A DNA stretch of 8,794 nucleotides, taken from the NCBI GenBank assembly GCA_002861585.1, contig PJQJ01000005.1, positions 48,869 through 57,662 on the forward strand. Reading direction: 5' to 3'. Of the stretch, positions 1-5,455 are shown piece by piece. Made by a program: the position numbers and the translations under genes. This DNA comes from Candidatus Saccharimonadota bacterium (lineage in GTDB: Bacteria > Patescibacteriota > Saccharimonadia > Saccharimonadales > Saccharimonadaceae). How positions within the stretch are numbered: the first letter of the stretch is position 1; every line of letters begins with the position of its first letter. The notes under the pieces are model-generated. The model did no database searches and was not told the DNA's origin. It was given only the letters and a program-made list of their open reading frames with translations.

Positions 1-847
1 CAAGCTTTAGGCGCTGGTTCATTTTGTAACGACCAACACGGGAAAGGTCGAAGCGCTTAAAGTTAAAGAACATGTTCTCAATGAGGCCACGAGCGTTGTC
101 GACGGTTGCAAGATCACCTGGACGAAGGCGGCGGTACACCTCGATAAGGGCTTCGTTAGCACCACGAGCAGGGTCTTTGTCGAGTGTTGCATCGATGAAT
201 TTAGTGTCACCAGTATCGACATCTTTAAAGAGGTCTTTGATAGCAGTGTTCGTAGGATAACCAAGTGCACGCAGTAGAGTGGTTACAGGAATCTTACGGC
301 GACGGTCGATCTTAACGTAGATAACGCCGTTTGCTGCTGTTTCAAACTCAAGCCAAGCACCACGGCCAGGAATTAATTTCGCACCGTAGTTGTTGCGTCC
401 AGCAGAAAGATCAGACGTGAAGAAGATACCAGCAGAACGAATCAACTGGCTAACGACAACACGCTCAGCACCGTTAATAACGAAGGTACCGCGTTCGGTC
501 ATCCATGGGTAGTCACCCAGGTAGATCTCTTGGTCGCGAACCTCTCCAGTAACCTTGTTGGTTAGTTCGACGACAGCCTTAAGAGGTGCTTCGAAACTAG
601 TGTTGTTCTCGCGTGCATCCTGTTCGGTCGTCTTAGGATCCTCAAAATGGTAGTCCTTAAAACGAAGTTCTAGTTTTTGACCAGTGTAATCCTCGATTGG
701 ATTAATCTCTGCAAAGATTTCGCCCAAGCCTGTCTGGACGAAATCTCGCCAAGAATCAAGCTGGTGCGCAATCAAATTTGGCAACTCCAAAGCATTGTCT
801 TCTTTCGTAAAGTAGACACGCTTGGCGTTTTTCGTGGTATTAGCCAT
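1..847 (-). CDS. rpoB: DNA-directed RNA polymerase subunit beta, N-terminal part (runs off the window)
   Basis: This is the N-terminal 282 codons of the RNA polymerase beta subunit, part of the catalytic core that makes all RNA. The translation, read by hand from the ATG at 847, begins MANTTKNAKR. It contains typical RpoB blocks: ALELPNLIAHQLDSWRDF near residues 19-36, TERGTFVINGAERVVVSQL in the middle, then RGAWLEFE, KIDRRRKIPVTTLLRALGY and RFDLSRVGRYKMN near the window edge. The frame is open to base 1, so the gene is cut by the window and not broken. An AGGAGT ribosome-binding site (complement of 857-862) lies nine bases before the ATG and fixes the start. The gene is preceded by an orphan gene and not by rplJ-rplL, and it has its own predicted promoter and a long leader. 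Identity is secure from the conserved blocks. Confidence 0.97.
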   Translation of the reverse strand, partial: MANTTKNAKRVYFTKEDNALELPNLIAHQLDSWRDFVQTGLGEIFAEINPIEDYTGQKLELRFKDYHFEDPKTTEQDARENNTSFEAPLKAVVELTNKVTGEVRDQEIYLGDYPWMTERGTFVINGAERVVVSQLIRSAGIFFTSDLSAGRNNYGAKLIPGRGAWLEFETAANGVIYVKIDRRRKIPVTTLLRALGYPTNTAIKDLFKDVDTGDTKFIDATLDKDPARGANEALIEVYRRLRPGDLATVDNARGLIENMFFNFKRFDLSRVGRYKMNQRLKL

Positions 848-905
848 GAAAAGCACACTCCTAATTGTTTTAGATTGATGGGTTTGGCGCCGAAGACCCT
901 AAGAG

Positions 906-957
906 TGAGACAACTTTGTATGGCTAAGCCATTTCCACACAAGCCCGCAATGTCTCA
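906..957 (-). promoter_or_regulatory. Structured 5' leader of rpoB (possible regulatory hairpin)
   Basis: In the predicted rpoB leader two perfect arms, TGAGACA and TGTCTCA (906-912 and 951-957), can close a 7-base-pair stem. Inside it a second hairpin forms from ATGGC and GCCAT (920-924 and 928-932) with a 3-base loop. A weaker middle helix, CTTGT with ACAAAG (one bulged base), joins the two. The result is one long irregular hairpin ending about 58 bases before the rpoB ATG. rpoBC is known to be regulated by leader structures in other bacteria, for example through L10 binding upstream of rplJ. Any such role here is inference, and I cannot match it to a named RNA family. Confidence 0.4.
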
Positions 958-980
958 ACTTACACTACTTCTTAGATACT

Positions 981-1009
981 ATTCTGAAGCAGTTTCGTCC
1001 AAGTGTCAA
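981..1009 (-). promoter_or_regulatory. Predicted sigma70-type promoter of rpoB
   Basis: On the minus strand a perfect -35 TTGACA (1004-1009) is followed after 17 bases by CAGAAT (981-986), which matches four of six bases of the -10 consensus. A second TTGACA lies just upstream at 1012-1017 but has no -10 at a fitting distance. Transcription would start near 974 and give a leader of about 125 bases. The promoter begins a dozen bases after the terminator of the preceding gene, so rpoB looks like an independent transcription unit. Confidence 0.55.
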
Positions 1010-1020
1010 TATGTCAAGAC

Positions 1021-1046
1021 AATAAAAAATCACCGATTTCGGTGAA
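1021..1046 (-). terminator. Rho-independent terminator between the orphan gene and rpoB
   Basis: The minus strand reads TCACCGAAATCGGTGA (1030-1045), a 6-7 base-pair hairpin with a tiny loop, followed by six T residues (complement of 1024-1029). It lies about 95 bases past the stop codon of the orphan gene at 1139 and directly before the rpoB promoter. The intervening bases 1047-1138 hold only a small hairpin, AGCGT/ACGCT, and no open frame that I can support. Confidence 0.75.
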
Positions 1047-1138
1047 AGGTACTGCTTTGCGGTGCCAGCGTTATTCACGCTAGCTCACAGCTGCCGCATC
1101 AACTGTTTAGCTGCTCGAAATAAAAGCACTGTCTGCTC

Positions 1139-1573
1139 CTAGTTCGAGCGAGGGGTACCGAATCGCTGCTTGAGCAACTCGAGCTTCCCAGCTAACACCT
1201 TATCACCCTCGGCCAACGACTTGAGGCACTCGCCCATCACCGCATCACTGAGCATGTAGAGCTCGACCACCAGGTCCATACATGCCGCGCGATCATACGG
1301 TGGCATTTCAGGCCTTTGCTCGAGCAGCTCGGGGGGAAGCACGATCCTGATAGTTCGCCCGTGCTTCGCTAGGAACTCATGCAGCTGCTGAGTGAGCCTT
1401 TCGAAGTGCTCAACGCGCTCACCGTCTTGGCTGCAGAGAGTACAGGTGTAGTAGTAGTACCGCTGAGACATTGCATTGAGTGGTACAACACCTGTAACAT
1501 GCTCGGTGGGAACGGTCATTTCGGCCGACCGTACGGGACATATTATCCTGAACGACTTACTCGTCACGGTCAT
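1139..1573 (-). CDS. Hypothetical protein, about 144 aa, G+C-rich orphan
   Basis: I do not recognise this protein. The N-terminal third has a CP pair followed by a run of four tyrosines and a TCTLC motif, so three cysteines could bind a metal or form a disulfide. The rest (HFERLTQQLHEFLAKHG onward) looks helical, with a proline-rich stretch, LPPELLEQRPEMPPYD, near its middle and leucine-rich helices at the end. The start is uncertain. GTG at 1576 and ATG at 1573 lie right against the purine-rich AAGAAGG (1576-1582), while GTG at 1567 is eight bases from it, the best spacing; I list the ATG. The gene has its own predicted promoter and a downstream terminator. Its G+C is higher than that of its neighbours: 36 of 60 bases in 1321-1380 against 26 of 60 in 2641-2700 within tig. 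That could mean transfer. Function unknown. Confidence 0.65.
   Translation of the reverse strand: MTVTSKSFRIICPVRSAEMTVPTEHVTGVVPLNAMSQRYYYYTCTLCSQDGERVEHFERLTQQLHEFLAKHGRTIRIVLPPELLEQRPEMPPYDRAACMDLVVELYMLSDAVMGECLKSLAEGDKVLAGKLELLKQRFGTPRSN
1441..1496. repeat. Long inverted repeat inside the orphan gene
   Basis: TACAGGTGT (1441-1449) and ACACCTGTA (1488-1496) are perfect 9-base inverted arms. Inside them GTACC (1457-1461) and GGTAC (1482-1486) form a second pair, around a 20-base loop. The outer arm at 1441 falls on the codons of the four-tyrosine and TCTLC region, and the other arm on the preceding TGVVPL codons. It could form a hairpin in DNA or mRNA. It may also be a chance product of a low-complexity GTA run. 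Confidence 0.5.
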
Positions 1574-1622
1574 CACCTTCTTAAGTGTCGGGTATCCGCC
1601 TCGGGGTGAAACGGTATAAAAA

Positions 1623-1650
1623 ACTATAGTCTGAATTTATTTTTAGTCAA
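1623..1650 (-). promoter_or_regulatory. Predicted promoter of the orphan gene
   Basis: The minus strand has TTGACT (1645-1650, five of six bases of the -35 consensus), a 16-base spacer rich in A, and TATAGT (1623-1628, five of six of the -10). Transcription would start near 1616 and give about 40 bases of leader before the start codon. It begins three bases after the clpP terminator stem, so terminator and promoter stand back to back. Confidence 0.65.
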
Positions 1651-1653
1651 GAC

Positions 1654-1689
1654 AAGTAAAAAGCTACCCATGGAGGCAGCTTTTTACTT
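1654..1689 (-). terminator. Terminator after clpP
   Basis: AAGTAAAAAGCT (1654-1665) and AGCTTTTTACTT (1678-1689) are perfect 12-base inverted arms around a 12-base loop. The hairpin stands 24 bases past the clpP stop codon. Its U-run is part of the stem and not a separate tail, so efficiency is less certain than for the other terminators here, but placement and perfect pairing support the call. The symmetry would let it act on both strands. Confidence 0.75.
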
Positions 1690-1712
1690 TGTCGTATTTG
1701 AAAATCTCTGAC

Positions 1713-2312
1713 CTAAGCCCGCTCGATAACCTTGTCGGCAATTCCATAACTAACTGCCTCTTTCGCATCCATCCAAAAGTCACGCTCCATGTCATTTTTA
1801 ACCTTGGCTACTTTTTGGCCTGTATTTTTCGCGAGTATCTCAGACAAGAGCTCTTTGATGCGGATTGTTTCACGCAGATCAATCTCCATGTCGGTCGCTT
1901 TACCGCGGGTACCGCTTGAAGGCTGATGGATCATGACGCGTGAATTCGGTAAGACGAATCGCTTACCCTTTGTGCCAGAGCTTAGCAAGAATGCACCCAT
2001 GCTAGCCTGTAAACCAATACCTATCGTTTGAACATCCGGTTTGATGTACTGCATAGTGTCGTAAATAGCCATACCATCGTAGACGCTACCGCCCGGGCTG
2101 TTGATATAAAATGAAATATCCTTAGTCGGATCTTCGTATGCCAGGTGGAGCATCTGGGCAACGACAATATTTGCGGTGTGTTCATTCACCTCTTCACCCA
2201 AAAAGATAATGCGTTCTTTTAACAAGCGACTATAAATATCAAAAGCACGTTCGCCGTCGTAGCTCTTTTCGACGACTGTAGGGACGAGGTAGTTTGTCGG
2301 TTTACTTATCAT
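1713..2312 (-). CDS. clpP: ATP-dependent Clp protease proteolytic subunit ClpP
   Basis: ClpP is the serine-peptidase chamber of the Clp protease. Two heptamer rings receive unfolded proteins from ClpX or a ClpA/ClpC-type ATPase in the cytoplasm. Numbering from the ATG at 2312 (199 residues), the catalytic triad is in place: Ser104 in QASMGAFLL, His129 in VMIHQPSSG and Asp178 in NDMERDF. These spacings match the E. coli enzyme. The oxyanion strand SPGGSVYDG follows residue 71. An upstream in-frame ATG at 2348 would add 12 residues, but it lies inside the CIRCE operator and -35 element, so the start at 2312, giving MISKPTNYLVP, is preferred and fits normal family length. No good Shine-Dalgarno precedes it, and the predicted transcription start coincides with the ATG. 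tig lies upstream, an arrangement common in bacteria. Confidence 0.96.
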   Translation of the reverse strand: MISKPTNYLVPTVVEKSYDGERAFDIYSRLLKERIIFLGEEVNEHTANIVVAQMLHLAYEDPTKDISFYINSPGGSVYDGMAIYDTMQYIKPDVQTIGIGLQASMGAFLLSSGTKGKRFVLPNSRVMIHQPSSGTRGKATDMEIDLRETIRIKELLSEILAKNTGQKVAKVKNDMERDFWMDAKEAVSYGIADKVIERA

Positions 2313-2318
2313 AATTCC

Positions 2319-2348
2319 ATCATACAAATAATTAGCACTCAATGTCAA
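2319..2348 (-). promoter_or_regulatory. Predicted clpP promoter overlapping CIRCE
   Basis: A perfect TTGACA (2343-2348) sits in the spacer of the CIRCE element. After 18 bases TATGAT (2319-2324) gives five of six bases of the -10. Seven bases past the -10 is the A of the clpP ATG, so the transcript would have no leader or almost none. HrcA bound to CIRCE would cover the -35 and shut the promoter. The positions are read directly; promoter activity is inference. Confidence 0.6.
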
Positions 2349-2358
2349 TGAGTGCTAA
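2332..2358. promoter_or_regulatory. CIRCE operator (HrcA binding site) upstream of clpP
   Basis: TTAGCACTC (2332-2340), nine bases, then GAGTGCTAA (2350-2358) is an exact match to the CIRCE consensus, including the 9-base spacer. Pairing extends two more bases on each side (AATT ends). CIRCE is bound by the repressor HrcA, which needs GroEL to stay active, and is released on heat shock. CIRCE usually controls groESL and dnaK operons, and clpP in some lineages. The hrcA gene is not in this window. Confidence 0.95.
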
Positions 2359-2412
2359 TTAAACTCTAACCAATTTTTTCTGCTTCAATTTAATGTGCAG
2401 GAGATTGCGCAG

Positions 2413-3765
2413 CTACGAAGTTTTTTCTTTTTTCTGCGCTGGTTTCTTGGCTGGCTTGCTCACTCCTTTGGCAGGAGCCTCTTTTGCTTTGTTAAGCTCA
2501 ACCAGTCGGTCAACCGTCTTTTCAGTAAGGACTCGGTTTACGAGGTTACGACGAGCGTCTGGGCTATCAAGCTGAGCCTGCATCTTAGGATCGTTGTATT
2601 GTCGCTTCATTTCATCAAGACGCTGTTCAAATTCTTCTTTGCTGACTTCAATGTTTTCAACTTTGCTTAGTTCGGCTAGTGCCAAACCAACTTGAACACG
2701 TCGCTCAGCTGCATCTTTCAGCTCGCTGTCGCGCCACTGCTGAACAGTTTTATCCTGCTCTTTCAGGTACTGCTCAAGCGTCAGTCCACGATAAAGCAGG
2801 TTCTGAACAGTATCACGTTCAATAGATTCGATCTGGTCTTTGACAAGAACTTGCGGAACAGGCACTGTACTAACATTGACGAGCTGCTCGACAAGAGCGT
2901 CCTTTAGCTTATCATCGTTGACGCGCTCTTTTTGAGCTTTTAGCTCGTGAGCGATATCTTTCTTTAGATCATCGGCACTTTCGAAAGGACCGGCTTTTTT
3001 TGCAAATTCATCATCAACTTCTGGTAATGAAACTTCCTTAACACCTTTAACGGTAACCTTAAATGTCACCTTTGCACCTTTAAGGGCATCGTGGTGGTAG
3101 TCCTTAGGAAAAGTAAGGGGTAGATCAAATTCTTCGCCTGGCTTTTTGCCAACAAGACCTTCTTCGAAACCTGGAATAAAGGTATTACTACCAAGGTTAA
3201 GCGGATAATCTTTACCGGTTGCACCTGGAACAGGCTGACCTTTTTCATCAGTACCAGAAAAGTCGATCCACACTTCATCACCGGTCTTAGCTTCTCGTTC
3301 GACTTCTTTCTTTTCGGCATAACCCTGCCTCATTCGGTCGATTACTTCGTTAATTTCATCGTCGCTGACGTCTACGTTTTCACGCTCAGCTTTCAGGTTT
3401 TTGTAATCACCAAGAGTAACAGTAGGAAGCACTTCTACTTTAGCCGTAAAGACAAGCTCTTTGCCCGGTTCAAATGAATCAATATCTACTTGCGGACGAT
3501 CAAGAGGCTGGACACCCTCTGTATCGATGGCTTGGATAACAAATTTATTGACAGCGTCTTGCAGCAACTGCGCCTCGATTGCTGATGGATCAAGGTTCTT
3601 CTCGGCAATTTTAGCCGGTACTTTACCCTGGCGAAAACCAGGTACTTTTACCTGCTTTGCAAGTTTGGTCAATGTTAGTTCACGGGTGGCTTTTAGATCG
3701 GTTGCGTCAAGAGTTACCTTGAGCTCGACCTCGGTCTCAGATGTTTTCGTAAAAGTATGCTTCAT
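2413..3765 (-). CDS. tig: Trigger factor (ribosome-bound chaperone and peptidyl-prolyl isomerase)
   Basis: Trigger factor binds ribosomal protein L23 at the exit tunnel and shields emerging chains. The 450 residues show the family's three parts. The N-terminal ribosome-binding domain (about 1-115) carries the signature GFRQGKVP at 43-50. The FKBP-type isomerase domain runs from about 160 to 243 (TGDEVWIDFSG, then NTFIPGFEEGLVGKKPGE and FKVTVKGVKEV). The helical C-terminal arms run from about 250 to 425. A lysine-, alanine- and proline-rich tail of about 25 residues follows; it is probably disordered. Length is near the family norm. The ATG at 3765 is preceded by AGTAGG (complement of 3773-3778) at a spacing of seven. 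hisS ends 66 bases upstream, and clpP starts about 100 bases downstream behind its own CIRCE promoter. There is no clear terminator between tig and clpP, so some read-through is likely. Confidence 0.97.
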   Translation of the reverse strand: MKHTFTKTSETEVELKVTLDATDLKATRELTLTKLAKQVKVPGFRQGKVPAKIAEKNLDPSAIEAQLLQDAVNKFVIQAIDTEGVQPLDRPQVDIDSFEPGKELVFTAKVEVLPTVTLGDYKNLKAERENVDVSDDEINEVIDRMRQGYAEKKEVEREAKTGDEVWIDFSGTDEKGQPVPGATGKDYPLNLGSNTFIPGFEEGLVGKKPGEEFDLPLTFPKDYHHDALKGAKVTFKVTVKGVKEVSLPEVDDEFAKKAGPFESADDLKKDIAHELKAQKERVNDDKLKDALVEQLVNVSTVPVPQVLVKDQIESIERDTVQNLLYRGLTLEQYLKEQDKTVQQWRDSELKDAAERRVQVGLALAELSKVENIEVSKEEFEQRLDEMKRQYNDPKMQAQLDSPDARRNLVNRVLTEKTVDRLVELNKAKEAPAKGVSKPAKKPAQKKEKTS

Positions 3766-3795
3766 AACTCGACCTACTATATAACAAATCGAGTT
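3766..3795. repeat. Inverted repeat around the tig ribosome-binding site
   Basis: AACTCGA (3766-3772) and TCGAGTT (3789-3795) are perfect 7-base arms. The 16-base loop holds the tig Shine-Dalgarno region and a TATATA. The hairpin ends exactly at the base before the ATG, so in mRNA it could restrain translation, or on DNA it could be an operator. No role can be shown from sequence alone. Confidence 0.45.
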
Positions 3796-3831
3796 GGTTT
3801 TCGACCGTTTCAGCTGGTTTTAGAAGACTTT

Positions 3832-5160
3832 TTACAGATCATCATCGTCAACGTAACGACGGCGGTAATCTTTGATAGTAGTAACGATACGTCCAAAACC
3901 GAGCTTCTCTTCATTTGATTTTGCAACGTCTTTTAGCGTAAAGACTTCATCTTGCAGTTCCTGCTCTCCAACAAACAGCATAAATGGCACCTTCATCTTC
4001 ACTGCTGATTTGATCTGTTTATCAAGTTTTCGTCCCGTTATATCAACCGCGACTTTTACGCCTTCTTCTCGAAGCTCGCGCGCTAATTTTTGTGCGCCTT
4101 TTAGAGCATTTCCTAGCACTATCATATAGACATCAGTCGTGGATTCTGGTTTCGGCATCAGGTTGTGCGTCTCAAGAAAATCTTTAATGGTGACATCACC
4201 CATACCAAACCCAACCGTTGGTACTGGCTGAACACCAAAGAGGCTAACAAGTCCGTCGTAGCGGCCACCGCCAAAGAGCGAGCGAGCATTTTCGGGATTA
4301 GTATCGAAGACCTCGAAAACAATATCTGTGTAGTAATCGAAACCGCGCATTAGTGTGATATCAAAGACCGCATTTGTCACACCACGTTCACGAAGCAGTG
4401 TAAAGAGCGCTTGAATATCCTGCACTGCAGATGTTGCTAGCAACTCTTTTGGTAGTTCGCCCATCGTTTTAGCGCCAATCAGGGCAGCAATCTTTTTCAG
4501 CCCTGTCTTTGCCTGCTCCTGATCAAATATTGCCAACGCCTGGTCGCGAAATTCTTCGGGAGTGACTTTGTTCTTTTTATCAAACAGCTTGATCATGAGC
4601 TGCGACTGTACGACATCAAGCTCAAGGTACTCAGCCATCATAATATTGATCAAGCGACGACTATTTACTCTGATCTTGAACATCTTATCGTTCGCCCCAA
4701 ACGCCTTCATGATGTCATATGAAATGAGCATTAGTTCTAGATCCGCATCGACTGTTTCGACACCGAACATATCGACGTTGAGCTGCCAGTGCTCACGTAG
4801 ACGACCCTTTTGGGGACGTTCATAACGCCATAGGTTCGGAATGGAGTACCAGCGGGCTGGATAGGCTAATTCTTGGCGACGAGCGGCTACCATACGGCTT
4901 ACTGTTGGAGTCATCTCGGGTCTAATAGCAACGGTGCGACCTCCGCGGTCAACAAATTGATATGTCTGCTCAGAAACAATTTCCTGGCCACTCTTAGCGG
5001 CGTATAGCTCTAATGGCTCGAGCAGTGGGGCGTCATACTGTTCGTAGCCGTAACTCTCTACAACATGCCTCCATGTTGAAAAGATATAGTTTTGAATGCG
5101 CTTATCCTCTGGATAGAAGTCACGAGCGCCTTTATAGGGTTGGGTAGATAGTTGAGCCAT
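3832..5160 (-). CDS. hisS: Histidine--tRNA ligase (HisRS)
   Basis: HisRS is a class II aminoacyl-tRNA synthetase that charges tRNA-His with histidine using ATP. The 442 residues show GARDFYPED at 11-19, RPEMTPT at 80-86, motif 2 in LWRYERPQKGRLREHWQLN at 110-128, the histidine-binding MRGFDYYTD at 271-279 and GGGRYDGL at 297-304, then a C-terminal anticodon-binding domain (about 342-430) and an acidic DDDD end. Motif 3 reads GFGMGDV at 317-323, where the usual enzyme has GFxxGxER. The REHWQLN form of motif 2 goes with it, which suggests a distinct HisRS subtype, also found as I recall in organelles and some bacteria, and not a dead enzyme. The ATG at 5160 has no Shine-Dalgarno and lies close to a predicted promoter. 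The 80-residue membrane protein ends 51 bases upstream, and tig follows. Confidence 0.96.
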   Translation of the reverse strand: MAQLSTQPYKGARDFYPEDKRIQNYIFSTWRHVVESYGYEQYDAPLLEPLELYAAKSGQEIVSEQTYQFVDRGGRTVAIRPEMTPTVSRMVAARRQELAYPARWYSIPNLWRYERPQKGRLREHWQLNVDMFGVETVDADLELMLISYDIMKAFGANDKMFKIRVNSRRLINIMMAEYLELDVVQSQLMIKLFDKKNKVTPEEFRDQALAIFDQEQAKTGLKKIAALIGAKTMGELPKELLATSAVQDIQALFTLLRERGVTNAVFDITLMRGFDYYTDIVFEVFDTNPENARSLFGGGRYDGLVSLFGVQPVPTVGFGMGDVTIKDFLETHNLMPKPESTTDVYMIVLGNALKGAQKLARELREEGVKVAVDITGRKLDKQIKSAVKMKVPFMLFVGEQELQDEVFTLKDVAKSNEEKLGFGRIVTTIKDYRRRYVDDDDL

Positions 5161-5173
5161 ATATTAAGGCTCA
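5153..5173. repeat. Short inverted repeat spanning the hisS start codon
   Basis: TGAGCC (5153-5158) and GGCTCA (5168-5173) flank nine A/T-only bases that include the first two bases of the hisS ATG. One arm abuts the predicted -10. It could form a small hairpin across the initiation site, but six-base arms may occur by chance. Confidence 0.35.
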
Positions 5174-5201
5174 TTATGACATGAACAGGGGTAAAAGTTA
5201 A
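5173..5201 (-). promoter_or_regulatory. Predicted extended -10 promoter of hisS
   Basis: On the minus strand TGTCATAAT combines an extended -10 TGn with CATAAT (5173-5178, five of six bases). A 17-base spacer separates it from TTAACT (5196-5201, four of six bases of the -35). The start point would be near 5166, leaving about six bases before the ATG. With no Shine-Dalgarno seen, hisS may be translated from a nearly leaderless mRNA, or it may be read through from the genes upstream. Confidence 0.5.
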
Positions 5202-5211
5202 GTTTTTATGC

Positions 5212-5454
5212 TTATTTAATTGCTCTATTTATAAGGACTATCAGGCTAACCACTAGAATGATCAACCCAAATGCTACTGGATAGAACTGTCTGTTCCAAT
5301 TATCAACTGGACGACGCTTCCGATACAAAAATGTACGTCGACCAAACACAGTAAGTGTATGGGCAAGAACAATAAGCACAAGTACCATAAGTGCCGCCAG
5401 CAGGACAGCTCGGTAGACAATAAAAAATTCAAGAGGAATTTGTGGCAGTTGCAT
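5212..5454 (-). CDS. Small membrane protein with two transmembrane segments (hypothetical)
   Basis: I do not recognise this 80-residue protein. It has two clear hydrophobic helices, about residues 11-36 and 57-76. The link between them is strongly basic (GRRTFLYRKRRPVDNWNR), which by the positive-inside rule should face the cytoplasm, leaving both ends outside. There is no signal peptide cleavage site or catalytic motif. Its ATG comes one base after the stop codon of the 224-residue gene (TAA, T, ATG) and has no Shine-Dalgarno, so it is probably translated by coupling to that gene and may work with its product. hisS follows after 51 bases. Confidence 0.8.
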   Translation of the reverse strand: MQLPQIPLEFFIVYRAVLLAALMVLVLIVLAHTLTVFGRRTFLYRKRRPVDNWNRQFYPVAFGLIILVVSLIVLINRAIK

Positions 5455-5455
5455 A

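Noticed and set aside
677..1045. Open frame on the plus strand across the rpoB start and leader
   Set aside because: It lies largely antisense to rpoB and its leader, has no family resemblance and no ribosome-binding site of note.
1030..1075. A TGGCACCGC string (minus strand) shortly before a terminator, resembling the T-box sequence TGGNACCGC
   Set aside because: No antiterminator partner strand or specifier stem was found, the downstream gene is rpoB and not an amino-acid gene, and a match of this length is expected by chance at this window size.
1047..1138. A possible small RNA between the orphan gene and the terminator
   Set aside because: Only short hairpins (AGCGT/ACGCT and a wobble-containing GGTAC/GTGCC) and no promoter of its own; more likely a 3' untranslated region.
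2313..2348. Longer clpP with 12 extra N-terminal residues from the ATG at 2348
   Set aside because: That ATG falls inside the CIRCE spacer and predicted -35, and the extension is not family-like; the ATG at 2312 gives a normal ClpP.
3778..3783. TATATA before tig as a -10 element
   Set aside because: No acceptable -35 is found 16-18 bases upstream; tig is more simply read from hisS.
3461..3784. Plus-strand open frame antisense to the tig 5' half
   Set aside because: Serine- and threonine-rich composition typical of an antisense shadow of a real gene; trigger factor on the other strand is certain.
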